DNA from: Hungatella sp.
Lineage (GTDB): Bacteria > Bacillota > Clostridia > Lachnospirales > Lachnospiraceae
Direction of reading: 5' to 3'
NCBI GenBank assembly: GCA_022792815.1
Contig: JAAWBS010000057.1
Location: 1-64,000, forward strand
DNA length: 64,000 nucleotides
Shown here: in pieces, positions 15,600 through 24,119 of the stretch
Layout: every line of letters begins with the position of its first letter
Numbering within the stretch: the stretch's first letter is position 1
Program-made: the position numbers and the translations under genes
The notes under the pieces: model-generated
Seen by the model: only the letters and a program-made list of their open reading frames with translations
What the model was told of the DNA's origin: nothing
The model's database searches: none

Positions 15600-17063
15600 A
15601 TGGCAAAGAAACCAAATGTATTATTTATTCTCACGGACGATCAGGGAGCCTGGGCGATGCATTGTGCCGGAAATCCGGATATCTATACGCCCAATCTGGA
15701 CCGGATCGCCGCTTCCGGAATGCGGTTTGACAACTTTTTCTGTGCTTCCCCGGTGTGTTCCCCTGCCAGGGCATCTCTTCTCACCGGGAAGATTCCGTCA
15801 GGCCATGGAGTTCTGGACTGGATCCGCAGCGGAAATGTGGATGGAGCCAAGTTTGCCGCCCAGGGAAAGGAAAACCCCTATGCAGACGGCTATGACCAGG
15901 AGAGACTGCCCATCGCCTATCTGGAGGATCAGGTCGGATACACGGATGTGCTGGCGGAACACGGATATCACTGTGCCCTTTCCGGAAAATGGCATCTGGG
16001 GGACAGTGTGAGGCCTCAGCACGGATTCGAAAAGTGGTATACATTGGGCCTGGGAGGCTGCTGTTATTATCACCCTGATATCGTGGAAAACGGAACCATA
16101 GAGGTAAAACACGGGACCTATGTGACGGAGCTTTTTGCCCAAAAGGCTCTCGAGTATCTGGATGAACTGTCGGGAGGGGACCGGCCGTTTTATCTGGCCG
16201 TTCATTTTACGGCCCCCCATTCTCCGTGGGAGAAGGAGCACCATCCGAAAAAATGGATTGATTATTATGAGGACTGCCGGTTTGAGAGTGTGCCGGATGT
16301 GCCGGATCACCCGGACCTGCTGACAGGTCCGGTATACGGAACCGAGAAACGCAGGGAAAATCTGAGGGGATACTATGCGGCCGTCAGCGCGATGGACGAG
16401 CAGGTAGGACGGATTTTGGATGCGTTGGAGGCGAAAGGGCTGAGAGAGGACACGGTAGTGGTGTTTACGGCCGATAACGGCATGAGCATGGGCCAGCACG
16501 GCATATGGGGAAAGGGGAATGCCACCTTCCCTATGAATATGTATGATTCGGCAGTGAAGGTACCCTTTTTGATCTCCTGGCCGGGAAGGATCCCCCAGGG
16601 CAGAGTGTGCAGCCATATGGTCAGCGCCTATGACTGGTTCCCCACATTGCTGGAGCTGTTGGACATCGACAATCCTCATGGGGCAGAGCTCCCGGGAAAA
16701 AGCTTCCTGTGCAGCCTGGAAGGAAACGGGGCGAAGCAGGAAGGGGAGGTCGTGATTTTTGACGAATACGGACCGGTGAGAATGATCCGGAACCGGGAAT
16801 GGAAATACATACACCGCTATCCCTATGGCCCACACGAACTGTACCATCTGACAGAGGATCCGGAGGAACAGAATAACCGATACGGCCAGCCGGAATACGA
16901 GGAAAAGTCTCTGGAGCTGAAGAGAAAGCTGGAGCAGTGGTTCCTGCGGTATGTCAATCCGGAAATAGACGGCACCAGGGAAGGGGTAACCGGTTCCGGT
17001 CAGCTCTGCAGACCCGGAATCTACGCTTGCCGTACTGATGTCTATCCGCCGGTGGGGACCTGA
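15600..17063 (+). CDS. Type I sulfatase, cysteine type
   Basis: A 487-residue sulfatase with TDDQG (Asp13, Asp14) as the N-terminal metal site and Cys53 in CSPARASLLTG as formylglycine precursor. GKWHLGD and FTADNGMSMGQHGIWGKGN carry the remaining ligands; the Asp-Asn pair here, in place of Asp-His in the two earlier sulfatases, is the common form. Without a signal peptide it acts in the cytoplasm. AAGGAGGG is 6 nt before ATG 15600; a GTG directly upstream is possible. It has its own promoter, 6 kb away from the other two sulfatases, and may serve a different sulfated sugar. Confidence 0.92.
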   Translation: MAKKPNVLFILTDDQGAWAMHCAGNPDIYTPNLDRIAASGMRFDNFFCASPVCSPARASLLTGKIPSGHGVLDWIRSGNVDGAKFAAQGKENPYADGYDQERLPIAYLEDQVGYTDVLAEHGYHCALSGKWHLGDSVRPQHGFEKWYTLGLGGCCYYHPDIVENGTIEVKHGTYVTELFAQKALEYLDELSGGDRPFYLAVHFTAPHSPWEKEHHPKKWIDYYEDCRFESVPDVPDHPDLLTGPVYGTEKRRENLRGYYAAVSAMDEQVGRILDALEAKGLREDTVVVFTADNGMSMGQHGIWGKGNATFPMNMYDSAVKVPFLISWPGRIPQGRVCSHMVSAYDWFPTLLELLDIDNPHGAELPGKSFLCSLEGNGAKQEGEVVIFDEYGPVRMIRNREWKYIHRYPYGPHELYHLTEDPEEQNNRYGQPEYEEKSLELKRKLEQWFLRYVNPEIDGTREGVTGSGQLCRPGIYACRTDVYPPVGT

Positions 17064-17156
17064 ACGAAAGGGGCAAGGAGAGATCAAGGAGAGAGGCTGA
17101 CACGTGAGCAGACTAACGCCCCGCGGGAATGGCGGGAAATAAGGAGGATTTATAAC

Positions 17157-17852
17157 GTGATTGGGATTATCGGAGCCATGAGCCAGGAAGTGGCCAAGTT
17201 AAAAGCCGTGATGAGCGGTGTGGAAGTGGAGAACAGGGCAGGCATGGAATTTTTTAAAGGAACCATAAACGGCAAGGAGATCGTGGTGGTGCGTTCCGGC
17301 ATCGGAAAGGTCAATGCGGCCGTCTGCAGCCAGATCCTGGCGGACTGCTACCATGTGACAGCGATTATCAACACGGGAATCGCCGGTTCTCTGAGAAATG
17401 AGATCAATATCGGAGATATCGTGCTGTCCGAGGATACACTTCAGCATGATATGGATGCCACCGGCTTCGGTTATCCGTTGGGGCATATCCCCCAGATGGA
17501 TCAGTCTGTCTTTGAGGGGGACAAAAGGATGATCGAAGCGGCCAAAGCATGCTGCGCCAGGGTGGTGCCGGAGATCGGGGTCCATGTGGGACGGGTACTC
17601 AGCGGAGACCAGTTTGTGTCCGATATCGTGAAGAAGGCCTGGCTGACAGAGACCTTTGACGGGTACTGCACCGAGATGGAGGGGGCAGCCATCGCTCAGA
17701 CCGCGTTCTTAAACAAGATTCCGTTTCTGATCATCCGGGCCATCTCCGACAAGGCGGACGACAGCGCGGAGATGGACTATGAGGTATTTGAGGAGAAGGC
17801 TATCAAGCACAGTGTCAAGCTGGTTTTGGCTCTCCTTGAGACTTTGGATTAA
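17157..17852 (+). CDS. mtnN: 5'-methylthioadenosine/S-adenosylhomocysteine nucleosidase
   Basis: A 231-residue cytoplasmic hydrolase that cleaves adenine from MTA and SAH, feeding methionine salvage and, through S-ribosylhomocysteine, autoinducer-2 formation. Clear motifs: IGIIGAMSQEV at the start (with the catalytic glutamate), RSGIGKVNAA, INTGIAGSL, a SGDQFV segment, EMEGAAIAQ, and RAISDKADD with the catalytic aspartate. It begins with GTG, 9 nt after AAGGAGG. Length is typical. It follows the sulfatase by 93 nt and may be read from the same promoter. Confidence 0.95.
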   Translation: MIGIIGAMSQEVAKLKAVMSGVEVENRAGMEFFKGTINGKEIVVVRSGIGKVNAAVCSQILADCYHVTAIINTGIAGSLRNEINIGDIVLSEDTLQHDMDATGFGYPLGHIPQMDQSVFEGDKRMIEAAKACCARVVPEIGVHVGRVLSGDQFVSDIVKKAWLTETFDGYCTEMEGAAIAQTAFLNKIPFLIIRAISDKADDSAEMDYEVFEEKAIKHSVKLVLALLETLD

Positions 17853-17928
17853 GCTGACAATCGATTCGAGGGAGAATTTGACGAGCGATTCTAGGCTCTC
17901 TGAACTTCCCAAATGAAAATCGGGCGGT

Positions 17929-17934
17929 TATAAT
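17929..17934 (+). promoter_or_regulatory. Candidate -10 element TATAAT inside an inverted repeat
   Basis: TATAAT with TTCCCA at 17906-17911 (17-bp spacing). The -10 sits in the loop of CGGGCGGT/ACCGTCCG (17921-17946), so a protein or structure at the repeat could affect initiation. Confidence 0.4.
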
Positions 17935-17978
17935 AAAGACCGTCCGAAAATCATTTTGTGAAGAAAGGGGAGCTTTTT

Positions 17979-19073
17979 ATGATGCTGGAATTTTTGGAGA
18001 CAGGAAAAGGCCTGTATGTGCTTGCAGCCGTCTGCGCTCTGGGGATCATAGGCAGGCTGGTGGCGAAAAGCCTCTACAAAAGACTGATGAAGGAAACAGA
18101 CAACATGACACTGACGAAGAACCGTTATCTGAGGGATTTGAAGCAGAAGACGGAAAATACATATCGGCTGAACCAGGGGATCAATAACAGTAGGGTGTAT
18201 CTGGAGAAGCAGCTGTCCGCGTATCGCTTTCTGGGGATGACCTTAAGCGGCTGGGGATGTTTCGGGGGCCAGATGACGATTCTGTGCTTTTTGCTTGGGG
18301 GTGCGGCTTCCTTTGGGGCTTACTGGTACCGCTGCGACAGCTATTATATCGTGCTCTACGGTTCTGTCGGAATCCTGGCAGGCCTTGGAACCATGGTGGT
18401 GGATTACTGGGCGAATCTGACGGAGAGGCGGCAGCAGCTTTTGAATGCGCTCCAGGATTATATGGAAAATTCCCTGTTTAACCGCCTGGTGCGGGAGACG
18501 TCGGCAGCTTTGGAGGATTCCAGACGAGGCGCCGGTGCCGGGCGGGATTCGGTGCGGGGGCTGGATCGGAGAAGCCGGACAGAGAGAAGGAACAGTACGG
18601 ACCAGGACGAGACGGACGGCGAACCCCAGAGAGGACTGACAGACCGGAGTGAACGGGCGGATCGAAGCGACAGGACAGATCTAAGTGAGTTGGAGGATCT
18701 GGATGAAGAGGATCGGGATTTTATAGGACAGGATCTGGAGAGCTTAGGACGGGCCAGGTTTGTATCTTACAGCGGTGGTCTGGAGCGTCAGGGCAGAGCG
18801 GGAGGCGAAGAGCGCACTGCCGCGGCAGAACGGGCGGAGCGAGACGGAGACGGAAAAGAGCGAAGCCAGAGGCGCGGCATCGCGGCGGCTAAGAAGAAGC
18901 AGCCGGTCAGCGAGGCAGATCTGCCCCGCCGGGATGCAGAGTATCTGAAAACCAGTCTGGAGCAGATCGCGGCAACCAGGGAGCGAGGTAAATCTGACGG
19001 GGAATGGATCAAGGACTTGTCTCCGGATGAACTGGAGCTGATGGGACAGATTTTGAAGCAGTATTTGGTGTAG
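17979..19073 (+). CDS. Membrane-anchored protein with long charged, disordered C-terminal half, function unknown
   Basis: A 364-residue protein I do not recognise. Residues 8-30 form one hydrophobic helix; two or three more (about residues 83-140) flank GAYWYRCDSYYIVLYGSVGI. A basic stretch RNRYLRDLKQKTENTY links them. After about residue 170 the protein is almost all charged residues (RRGAGAGRDSVRGLDRRSRTERR and similar), without predicted fold, ending in a short ordered piece, SDGEWIKDLSPDELELMGQILKQYLV. Similar membrane proteins are common near envelope genes of Lachnospiraceae. ATG 17979 follows AAAGGGGAG; an upstream GTG overlaps that site. Confidence 0.7.
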   Translation: MMLEFLETGKGLYVLAAVCALGIIGRLVAKSLYKRLMKETDNMTLTKNRYLRDLKQKTENTYRLNQGINNSRVYLEKQLSAYRFLGMTLSGWGCFGGQMTILCFLLGGAASFGAYWYRCDSYYIVLYGSVGILAGLGTMVVDYWANLTERRQQLLNALQDYMENSLFNRLVRETSAALEDSRRGAGAGRDSVRGLDRRSRTERRNSTDQDETDGEPQRGLTDRSERADRSDRTDLSELEDLDEEDRDFIGQDLESLGRARFVSYSGGLERQGRAGGEERTAAAERAERDGDGKERSQRRGIAAAKKKQPVSEADLPRRDAEYLKTSLEQIAATRERGKSDGEWIKDLSPDELELMGQILKQYLV

Positions 19074-19118
19074 AACGGCAAAATTTTTAGAAAATATATC
19101 GCCAATACCAGAAGAAAG

Positions 19119-19127
19119 TGATATAAT
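19119..19127 (+). promoter_or_regulatory. Extended -10 promoter of pgi
   Basis: TGATATAAT with no good -35. Transcription would start near 19134, leaving about 100 nt of leader that includes a small GGGCC-A-GCCC-like hairpin. Confidence 0.55.
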
Positions 19128-19236
19128 ATCCACAGATGTGTTACCCTATGTCGCGGCGATCGTCTAAAAGAGGGCCAGCCCTGGGTATCAATCGCAGACA
19201 TGATTTTTACCAGAGTAGGAAAAGGAGAGAAACGCT

Positions 19237-20586
19237 ATGGGAAGAGAAGTAACTTTTGATTATTCCAAGACTGCCGGTTTTATCTCAGCAGAAGAAGTCA
19301 ATTACATGAAGGATGCTGTGATGTGCGCCAAAGAGTCATTGCTCAAGAAAACCGGAGCAGGCAATGATTTTCTTGGATGGATCGACCTTCCGGTCGATTA
19401 TGATAAAGAGGAGTTTGACAGAATCAAAAAAGCTGCCGCAAAGATCCAGAGCGATTCCGATGTTCTTCTGGTGATCGGCATCGGCGGTTCTTATCTGGGA
19501 GCCAGAGCGGCGATAGAGTTTTTGACTCACAGCTTCTACAACATCCTCGACAAGGAGGATCGGAAGGCTCCGCAGATTTACTTTGTGGGCAACAGCATCA
19601 GCAGCAAGTATATTACAGACCTGAAGGATATGTTAAAGGGCAAGGATTTCTCCATCAACATTATCTCCAAGTCCGGCACCACCACAGAGCCGGCCATCGC
19701 ATTTCGGGTGTTTAAGGAGATGCTGATGGAGAAGTACGGCAGAGAGGAAGCCAACAAGAGGATCTATGCCACCACAGACAAGGCCAGAGGAGCGTTAAAG
19801 AGCTTGGCCAATCAGGAAGGCTATGAGAGCTTTGTGGTGCCCGACGATGTAGGCGGACGTTTCTCTGTTCTGACCGCTGTGGGTCTGCTTCCCATCGCAG
19901 TCAGCGGTGCAGATATCAACCAGCTGATGGCAGGCGCTGCCTGCGGGAGAGAGAAGGCCCTGAATACTCCCTACGAGGAGAATCCGGCCCTGCTGTATGC
20001 GGCTGTCCGCAACATCCTTCTGAGAAAAGGAAAACAGGTGGAAGTGGTGGCTAACTATGAGCCCAGTCTTCACTATGTGTCCGAGTGGTGGAAGCAGCTG
20101 TACGGCGAGAGCGAGGGCAAAGACCAGAAGGGAATCTTCCCGGCTGCCGTGGACCTGACTACAGACCTGCACTCCATGGGACAGTTTATTCAGGACGGCG
20201 CACGGATCATGTTTGAGACAGTGCTGGAGGTTACGGAGTCCTCCGCCGAGGTGGTCCTCAAGGAGGAGGAAGTGGACACCGACGGCATGAACTACCTGGC
20301 CGGCAAGACCGTGGATTTTGTCAACAAGAGTGCCATGAACGGGACCATTCTGGCCCACACTGACGGGCAGGTGCCCAACCTGAAGGTGAACATTCCCGCT
20401 CAGGATGCCCACTGCTTAGGACAGCTGTTCTACTTCTTTGAGTTTGCCTGCGGTGTCAGCGGCTATCTGCTGGGTGTGAACCCCTTTAACCAGCCGGGCG
20501 TGGAGAGCTATAAGAAGAACATGTTCGCGCTGCTGGGCAAGCCGGGATACGAGGCCGAGAGAGAGGCCCTGTTGAAGCGGCTGTAA
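19237..20586 (+). CDS. pgi: Glucose-6-phosphate isomerase
   Basis: A 449-residue cytoplasmic enzyme interconverting glucose-6-phosphate and fructose-6-phosphate. It carries the SIS-fold signatures: [16 protein letters not shown] (about residues 74-89), the sugar-phosphate loop [14 protein letters not shown], the [16 protein letters not shown] pattern and the C-terminal [22 protein letters not shown]. The catalytic glutamate is expected near [10 protein letters not shown]. Short bacterial form, as in Bacillus and Clostridia. AAAGGAGAG precedes the ATG. It is followed by a double-stem terminator and probably forms its own transcript. Confidence 0.97.
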   Translation: MGREVTFDYSKTAGFISAEEVNYMKDAVMCAKESLLKKTGAGNDFLGWIDLPVDYDKEEFDRIKKAAAKIQSDSDVLLVIGIGGSYLGARAAIEFLTHSFYNILDKEDRKAPQIYFVGNSISSKYITDLKDMLKGKDFSINIISKSGTTTEPAIAFRVFKEMLMEKYGREEANKRIYATTDKARGALKSLANQEGYESFVVPDDVGGRFSVLTAVGLLPIAVSGADINQLMAGAACGREKALNTPYEENPALLYAAVRNILLRKGKQVEVVANYEPSLHYVSEWWKQLYGESEGKDQKGIFPAAVDLTTDLHSMGQFIQDGARIMFETVLEVTESSAEVVLKEEEVDTDGMNYLAGKTVDFVNKSAMNGTILAHTDGQVPNLKVNIPAQDAHCLGQLFYFFEFACGVSGYLLGVNPFNQPGVESYKKNMFALLGKPGYEAEREALLKRL

Positions 20587-20629
20587 TCGAGATAGGATAA
20601 CAAGATAAAACTTTGCAGGTGAAAGATAA

Positions 20630-20677
20630 AAGGCAGAATCGAAGTTCTCTTTCAGAACTTTGGTTCTGCCTTTTTTG
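20630..20677 (+). terminator. Rho-independent terminator of pgi with a second internal stem
   Basis: AAGGCAGAA pairs with TTCTGCCTT, enclosing AAGTTCT/AGAACTT, followed by a T-run. Confidence 0.88.
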
Positions 20678-20735
20678 TGAGCGGCAGCGTTGAAGCGTGT
20701 TTGAAAAATAAGAGTTCTCTCCTTAAAAATGGGTA

Positions 20736-20888
20736 TTGACAAAATCAGGATTTCTATATAAACTAAACATAATCTTCACCGGAGATTCCCTCCGGCGGCT
20801 GTGGTCGTTGCAGATTCTGCAGATGTTCCATAAGATGATGAGTAATTTTGAGAAAATAGTTGAGCTATGGCGGAATTCTGCGTATAAT
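20736..20888 (+). promoter_or_regulatory. Two promoter candidates upstream of the Rpn-family gene
   Basis: The nearer is TTGAGC (20860-20865), 17-bp spacer, TATAAT (20883-20888), about 50 nt before the start codon and likely the main one. The farther has TTGACA at 20736-20741 but only TAAACT at 17 bp or TATAAA at 15 bp. Between them lies a small hairpin, CCGGAG/CTCCGG, near 20780. No gene is seen in 20678-20945. Confidence 0.55.
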
Positions 20889-20945
20889 GGTACTATACTC
20901 TTGTGACCTGACCCCGGATTCTGTCATGGGGAAAGGAGAGTTTGA

Positions 20946-21968
20946 TTGATTGTTTCACCGAGATGGGATTACGTTGTCAAAGAGCTGTTCCGTGATATCG
21001 AGGTACTTCGGTACTTTATCAGTGATATCTTGGGCATTCCCCTGAGCAGGATTCGGTCCCTGCGCTTAAAGAACACCTTCCTCTGGAAGCGGCGCAAAAA
21101 GGAAAAACAGGGGATTCTGGACGTGGTAGCCGAATTGAACGATGACACTGTCATCGACATCGAATTGCAGGCAAAGGTATATGACTGCTGGGATAAACGG
21201 CAGCTGTTCTATCTGTCGAAGCTGTACACCGAGGATCTGCAGACGGGACAGGATTACTCCTACCTGAGAAAGTGTGTGGGAATCAGTATCCTGAACTTTA
21301 ATCTAAGCGATCGGGAGAAGTACCACACGGTATACTGGCTTATGGACGAAGAGGGAAACAGGCTGTCGGATATTCTGGAGGTGCATGTGCTGGAGCTGAC
21401 GAAGAAGCCGGACGAAGCAGGCGCTGTGGAGGATTGGATCCGGTTCTTCAACGCAGAGACGGAGGAGGATTTAGAGATGATCAAGACGAGTGGTGTGAAT
21501 ATGGGGATTCTGAGAGCCATTGGGGTACTGGAGCGTCTGAGTATGAGCAATCCTTTGAGGCTGAGATTTGAAGCCTATCTGAAGAGCGTTCGGGATGAGA
21601 GAGCCTGGAAGATGCATGTCTGGAAGGAAGCGACTGCGGCGGGAATGGCCGCAGGCAGAGCTGAGGGAATGACCATTGGAAAAGCCGAGGGAATGACCAT
21701 TGGAAAAGCCGAGGGAATGACCATTGGAAAAGCCGAGGGAATGACCATTGGAAAGGCTGAGGGAATGGCCACAGGAAAGGCGGAAGACATTTTATATTTA
21801 TTGGAATCCCGGGGAGATCTTCCTGATGACCTGAGGACAGCGATTCTGTCAGAAAAGAATATGGATAAGCTTCACCAGTGGTTTATATTTGCAGTGGAGA
21901 GTCGATCTCTGGAAGAATTCCAGAAGAAGGCAGCGATAGAAAACGACAAAAGCCGATCAGAATTTTGA
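20946..21968 (+). CDS. Rpn/PDDEXK_2-family nuclease-transposase-like protein with octapeptide repeats
   Basis: A 340-residue protein of the recombination-promoting nuclease group. The N-terminal domain starts with the typical MIVSPRWDYVVKELF and carries the nuclease core GILDVVAELND...IDIELQAK (about residues 57-77), with Gln in the position of the usual lysine, as in this family. PRLKNTFLWK-like basic residues precede it. Residues 230-279 are tandem copies of AEGMTIGK (see repeat entry), followed by a helical tail. The start is TTG 20946, 7 nt after GGAG. Members are found as multicopy, mobile-like genes and may nick DNA or act in phage defence; none of this can be settled here. Confidence 0.82.
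   Translation: MIVSPRWDYVVKELFRDIEVLRYFISDILGIPLSRIRSLRLKNTFLWKRRKKEKQGILDVVAELNDDTVIDIELQAKVYDCWDKRQLFYLSKLYTEDLQTGQDYSYLRKCVGISILNFNLSDREKYHTVYWLMDEEGNRLSDILEVHVLELTKKPDEAGAVEDWIRFFNAETEEDLEMIKTSGVNMGILRAIGVLERLSMSNPLRLRFEAYLKSVRDERAWKMHVWKEATAAGMAAGRAEGMTIGKAEGMTIGKAEGMTIGKAEGMTIGKAEGMATGKAEDILYLLESRGDLPDDLRTAILSEKNMDKLHQWFIFAVESRSLEEFQKKAAIENDKSRSEF
21639..21782 (+). repeat. 24-bp tandem repeat encoding the octapeptide EGMTIGKA
   Basis: Six consecutive 24-bp units in frame. The four central ones (21663-21758) are nearly identical (GAGGGAATGACCATTGG core), and the outer two are diverged. Near identity at synonymous sites points to recent slippage or unequal exchange. Confidence 0.9.
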
Positions 21969-21997
21969 GGCAGAATCTTACCCAAAAGGAGGCCGCC

Positions 21998-22264
21998 ATG
22001 TTCCGCATGTGGGGGAAACTGATAAAAGACAATCATCTGTTAGACGACACCACCATCAGCATCAGAGACTACAGTCTAAGCCGCACCCAGATGGTGTTTC
22101 AGGCGTTGGATGAGATATGTTATCATTTTGACCTGGGGAAGCCCATCTGGCTGGAAGCCAATATCAGGGACTTTCAGCTCCATGCCAAGACCAGGTTCCG
22201 CCAGGATCATTTCATCGAGCATATCGAATTTGATTTTCTGGAGATTCAGGTCATCGAGGAATAG
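21998..22264 (+). CDS. Conserved small protein of unknown function
   Basis: An 88-residue acidic-to-neutral protein: a helix-rich sequence with FRMWGKLIKDNHLLDDTTI, SLSRTQMVFQALDEICYHFDLGKPIWL and a C-terminal FRQDHFIEHIEFDFLEIQVIEE. I do not recognise a named family, though small proteins of this form are found widely in Clostridia. ATG 21998 is taken because AAAGGAGG is 5 nt before it; the longer frame opening at 21878 overlaps the preceding gene and is unlikely to be used. The next gene follows after 37 nt. Confidence 0.75.
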   Translation: MFRMWGKLIKDNHLLDDTTISIRDYSLSRTQMVFQALDEICYHFDLGKPIWLEANIRDFQLHAKTRFRQDHFIEHIEFDFLEIQVIEE

Positions 22265-22301
22265 AAGAGATGAGCGGAGATATGCCAAGGAGGAAGCGCA
22301 G

Positions 22302-23393
22302 ATGGAGCAGGGTATTACAGATTACACCGCATTTTTGACAGAAGCAAAGCAGGCAGTGACAGATTTGCAGGAGATGGAGTTGAGGGAGAACGCTCTGTCC
22401 GGGCAGCTAAAGCAGAGCAGGCGCCAGTTGGAGACAGAGGAAAAGTCTGTTGCGGATCAGATCAGCCAGACGGTAAAGCGGAGGGCAGGGGATATTGCGG
22501 CCAGCTATGACAGAGAGCTTGGCAAGGGCCAGGAGCAGCTAAAGAAGGCCAAAGCCAGGAGAGAGAAGGCCAAGAGCCAGGGGATTCGGGAGCGGATCGC
22601 GGAGGAGACCGGGGCTTTTCGCGAGGAGAACCGGAAATTAAAGCTTCAGATGAAGACGGTCTTCCAGCAGAATCGGGTTCCGGCTTTCTGTCGGACCGAT
22701 TGGTATTACTGCTTGTTTTCTCCCAGGAGGATCGGGGAGTTTGGAGCTCTTTTTCTGACCCTTCTAGTGTGTTTCCTGGGGATTCCCTGTGGGAGCTATC
22801 TGTTGATTCCCCAGCAAAAGCCTCTGTATTTGGTGGTGATTTACTTTGTGTGCATCCTGGTGTTCGGAGGCTTGTATGTGGTGGTGGGCAACAGAACCAA
22901 GGACCGATATGCGGACACCATCAAGGCAGGGCGTCGGATTCGGGATCAGATTCACGCCAACGAGAAGAAGATCAGCAGGACTACCCGGGAGATCAGGCGG
23001 GACAGGAACGAGGCCATCTACAATCTCCAGAAGCACGATGACGAGATCGCCCGGATCGAGCACAGTATGTCAGAGACCGCGGCGAAAAAGAAAGAGGCTC
23101 TGAATACTTTTGAGACAGTGACAAAGAATATTCTTTCCGATGAGATCACCGCCAGCCACAGGGACCGGCTAGAACTGCTGAGAGAGACCTGTGAGTTTCA
23201 GGAGAGGGAGCTTAGGAGCCTTCAGGAGGAACTGAAGTCCAAGAATCTCCTGGTCACTGACCGGTTCGGCACCTATCTGGGGCGGGAATTTCTCACACCG
23301 GCCCGCCTGGATGCCCTCCTGGAGATCATCAGAGACGGGACGGCCGCGAATCTGAGTGAAGCGATAGAAGAATATAAAAAGCGCCACGCATAA
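22302..23393 (+). CDS. Coiled-coil membrane protein of unknown function
   Basis: A 363-residue protein with a long N-terminal coiled coil (about residues 10-125, rich in Lys, Gln, Arg, Glu), two adjacent membrane helices (GEFGALFLTLLVCFLGIPCGSYLL region and LYLVVIYFVCILVFGGLYVVV, about 145-195) and a second long coiled coil (about 205-320). A compact C-terminal part, GREFLTPARLDALLEIIRDGTAANLSEAIEEYKK, may be folded. Both coiled coils should face the same side, presumably the cytoplasm, since only two membrane passes are seen. No catalytic motif is visible. AAGGAGGA is 7 nt before the ATG. It is probably cotranscribed with the small protein upstream. Confidence 0.72.
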   Translation: MEQGITDYTAFLTEAKQAVTDLQEMELRENALSGQLKQSRRQLETEEKSVADQISQTVKRRAGDIAASYDRELGKGQEQLKKAKARREKAKSQGIRERIAEETGAFREENRKLKLQMKTVFQQNRVPAFCRTDWYYCLFSPRRIGEFGALFLTLLVCFLGIPCGSYLLIPQQKPLYLVVIYFVCILVFGGLYVVVGNRTKDRYADTIKAGRRIRDQIHANEKKISRTTREIRRDRNEAIYNLQKHDDEIARIEHSMSETAAKKKEALNTFETVTKNILSDEITASHRDRLELLRETCEFQERELRSLQEELKSKNLLVTDRFGTYLGREFLTPARLDALLEIIRDGTAANLSEAIEEYKKRHA

Positions 23394-23451
23394 TACCCGG
23401 ATGCCTGGTCTATAATAGGACTAAGTAAAAGAAAGACCAGGTGAGACATCG

Positions 23452-24051
23452 ATGAGTGTGTGGAAACGAATGGCTCCCTTCAGACAGAGGGAGCTTTACT
23501 ATTATGATACAAACCGGGAATTTGAGACGGCAGAGATGGCTGCCCGGCTGTATATGATGATACAGGAAGAAATGGACAGAAATCAGAAGGAAAATGTGCT
23601 GCTGCTGTGTATCGGCACGGACCGGTCTACCGGGGACAGCTTGGGGCCGCTGATCGGCCATCAGCTGAGGAACAGGGGGCTGAAGCATATTCAGGTCCTC
23701 GGGACCTTAAGCCGCCCGGTTCATGCCATGAATCTGGAAGATACCCTGGGGCTGGTGAGACAGTACTATCACGATCACCTGGTGATCGCCGTGGATGCCT
23801 CTGTGGGCATGAACGATCATATCGGCTGTATCACTCTGGGCCGGGGAGCCTTAAAGCCAGGTCTGGGTGTCAGCAAGGAGCTGAGATCCGTGGGAGATCT
23901 GTTCATCACGGGCATTGTCAGCGGCTGCGGCAACTACGACCCGGTGATGCTTCAGTCCATCCGCTTAAGCGTAGTCATGCGCATGGCGGAATGCATCAGC
24001 GAAAGCGTGTGTCTTGTCGAAAAATTATGGGAATCCATGGCCCTGGTTTGA
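23452..24051 (+). CDS. yyaC: YyaC-type spore protease-fold protein
   Basis: A 199-residue protein of the YyaC family, made in sporulating Firmicutes and related in fold to germination protease and hydrogenase-maturation proteases. Visible signatures are LLLCIGTDRSTGDSLGPLIG (about residues 51-70), LGTLSRPVHAMNLEDTL, VIAVDASVG and GRGALKPGLGVSKELRSVGDLFITGIVSG. The conserved aspartates fit a metal or active site. Its exact role in the spore is not known. A TATAAT at 23411-23416 lies between CCTGGTCT and AGACCAGG arms just upstream, a possible regulated promoter. It supports the view that the host forms spores. Confidence 0.9.
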   Translation: MSVWKRMAPFRQRELYYYDTNREFETAEMAARLYMMIQEEMDRNQKENVLLLCIGTDRSTGDSLGPLIGHQLRNRGLKHIQVLGTLSRPVHAMNLEDTLGLVRQYYHDHLVIAVDASVGMNDHIGCITLGRGALKPGLGVSKELRSVGDLFITGIVSGCGNYDPVMLQSIRLSVVMRMAECISESVCLVEKLWESMALV

Positions 24052-24119
24052 CATTTTTTGCATGGAAGCCGTGCTATGATTCATCTTAACGGAAAGAAGA
24101 ATGATAGTGGGGTGAACCT

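Noticed and set aside
15798-17087. 429-codon minus-strand frame opposite the third sulfatase
   Set aside because: Antisense shadow with no recognisable protein features.
21639-21782. CRISPR array
   Set aside because: The 24-bp units are contiguous, without spacers, and in frame inside a coding region.
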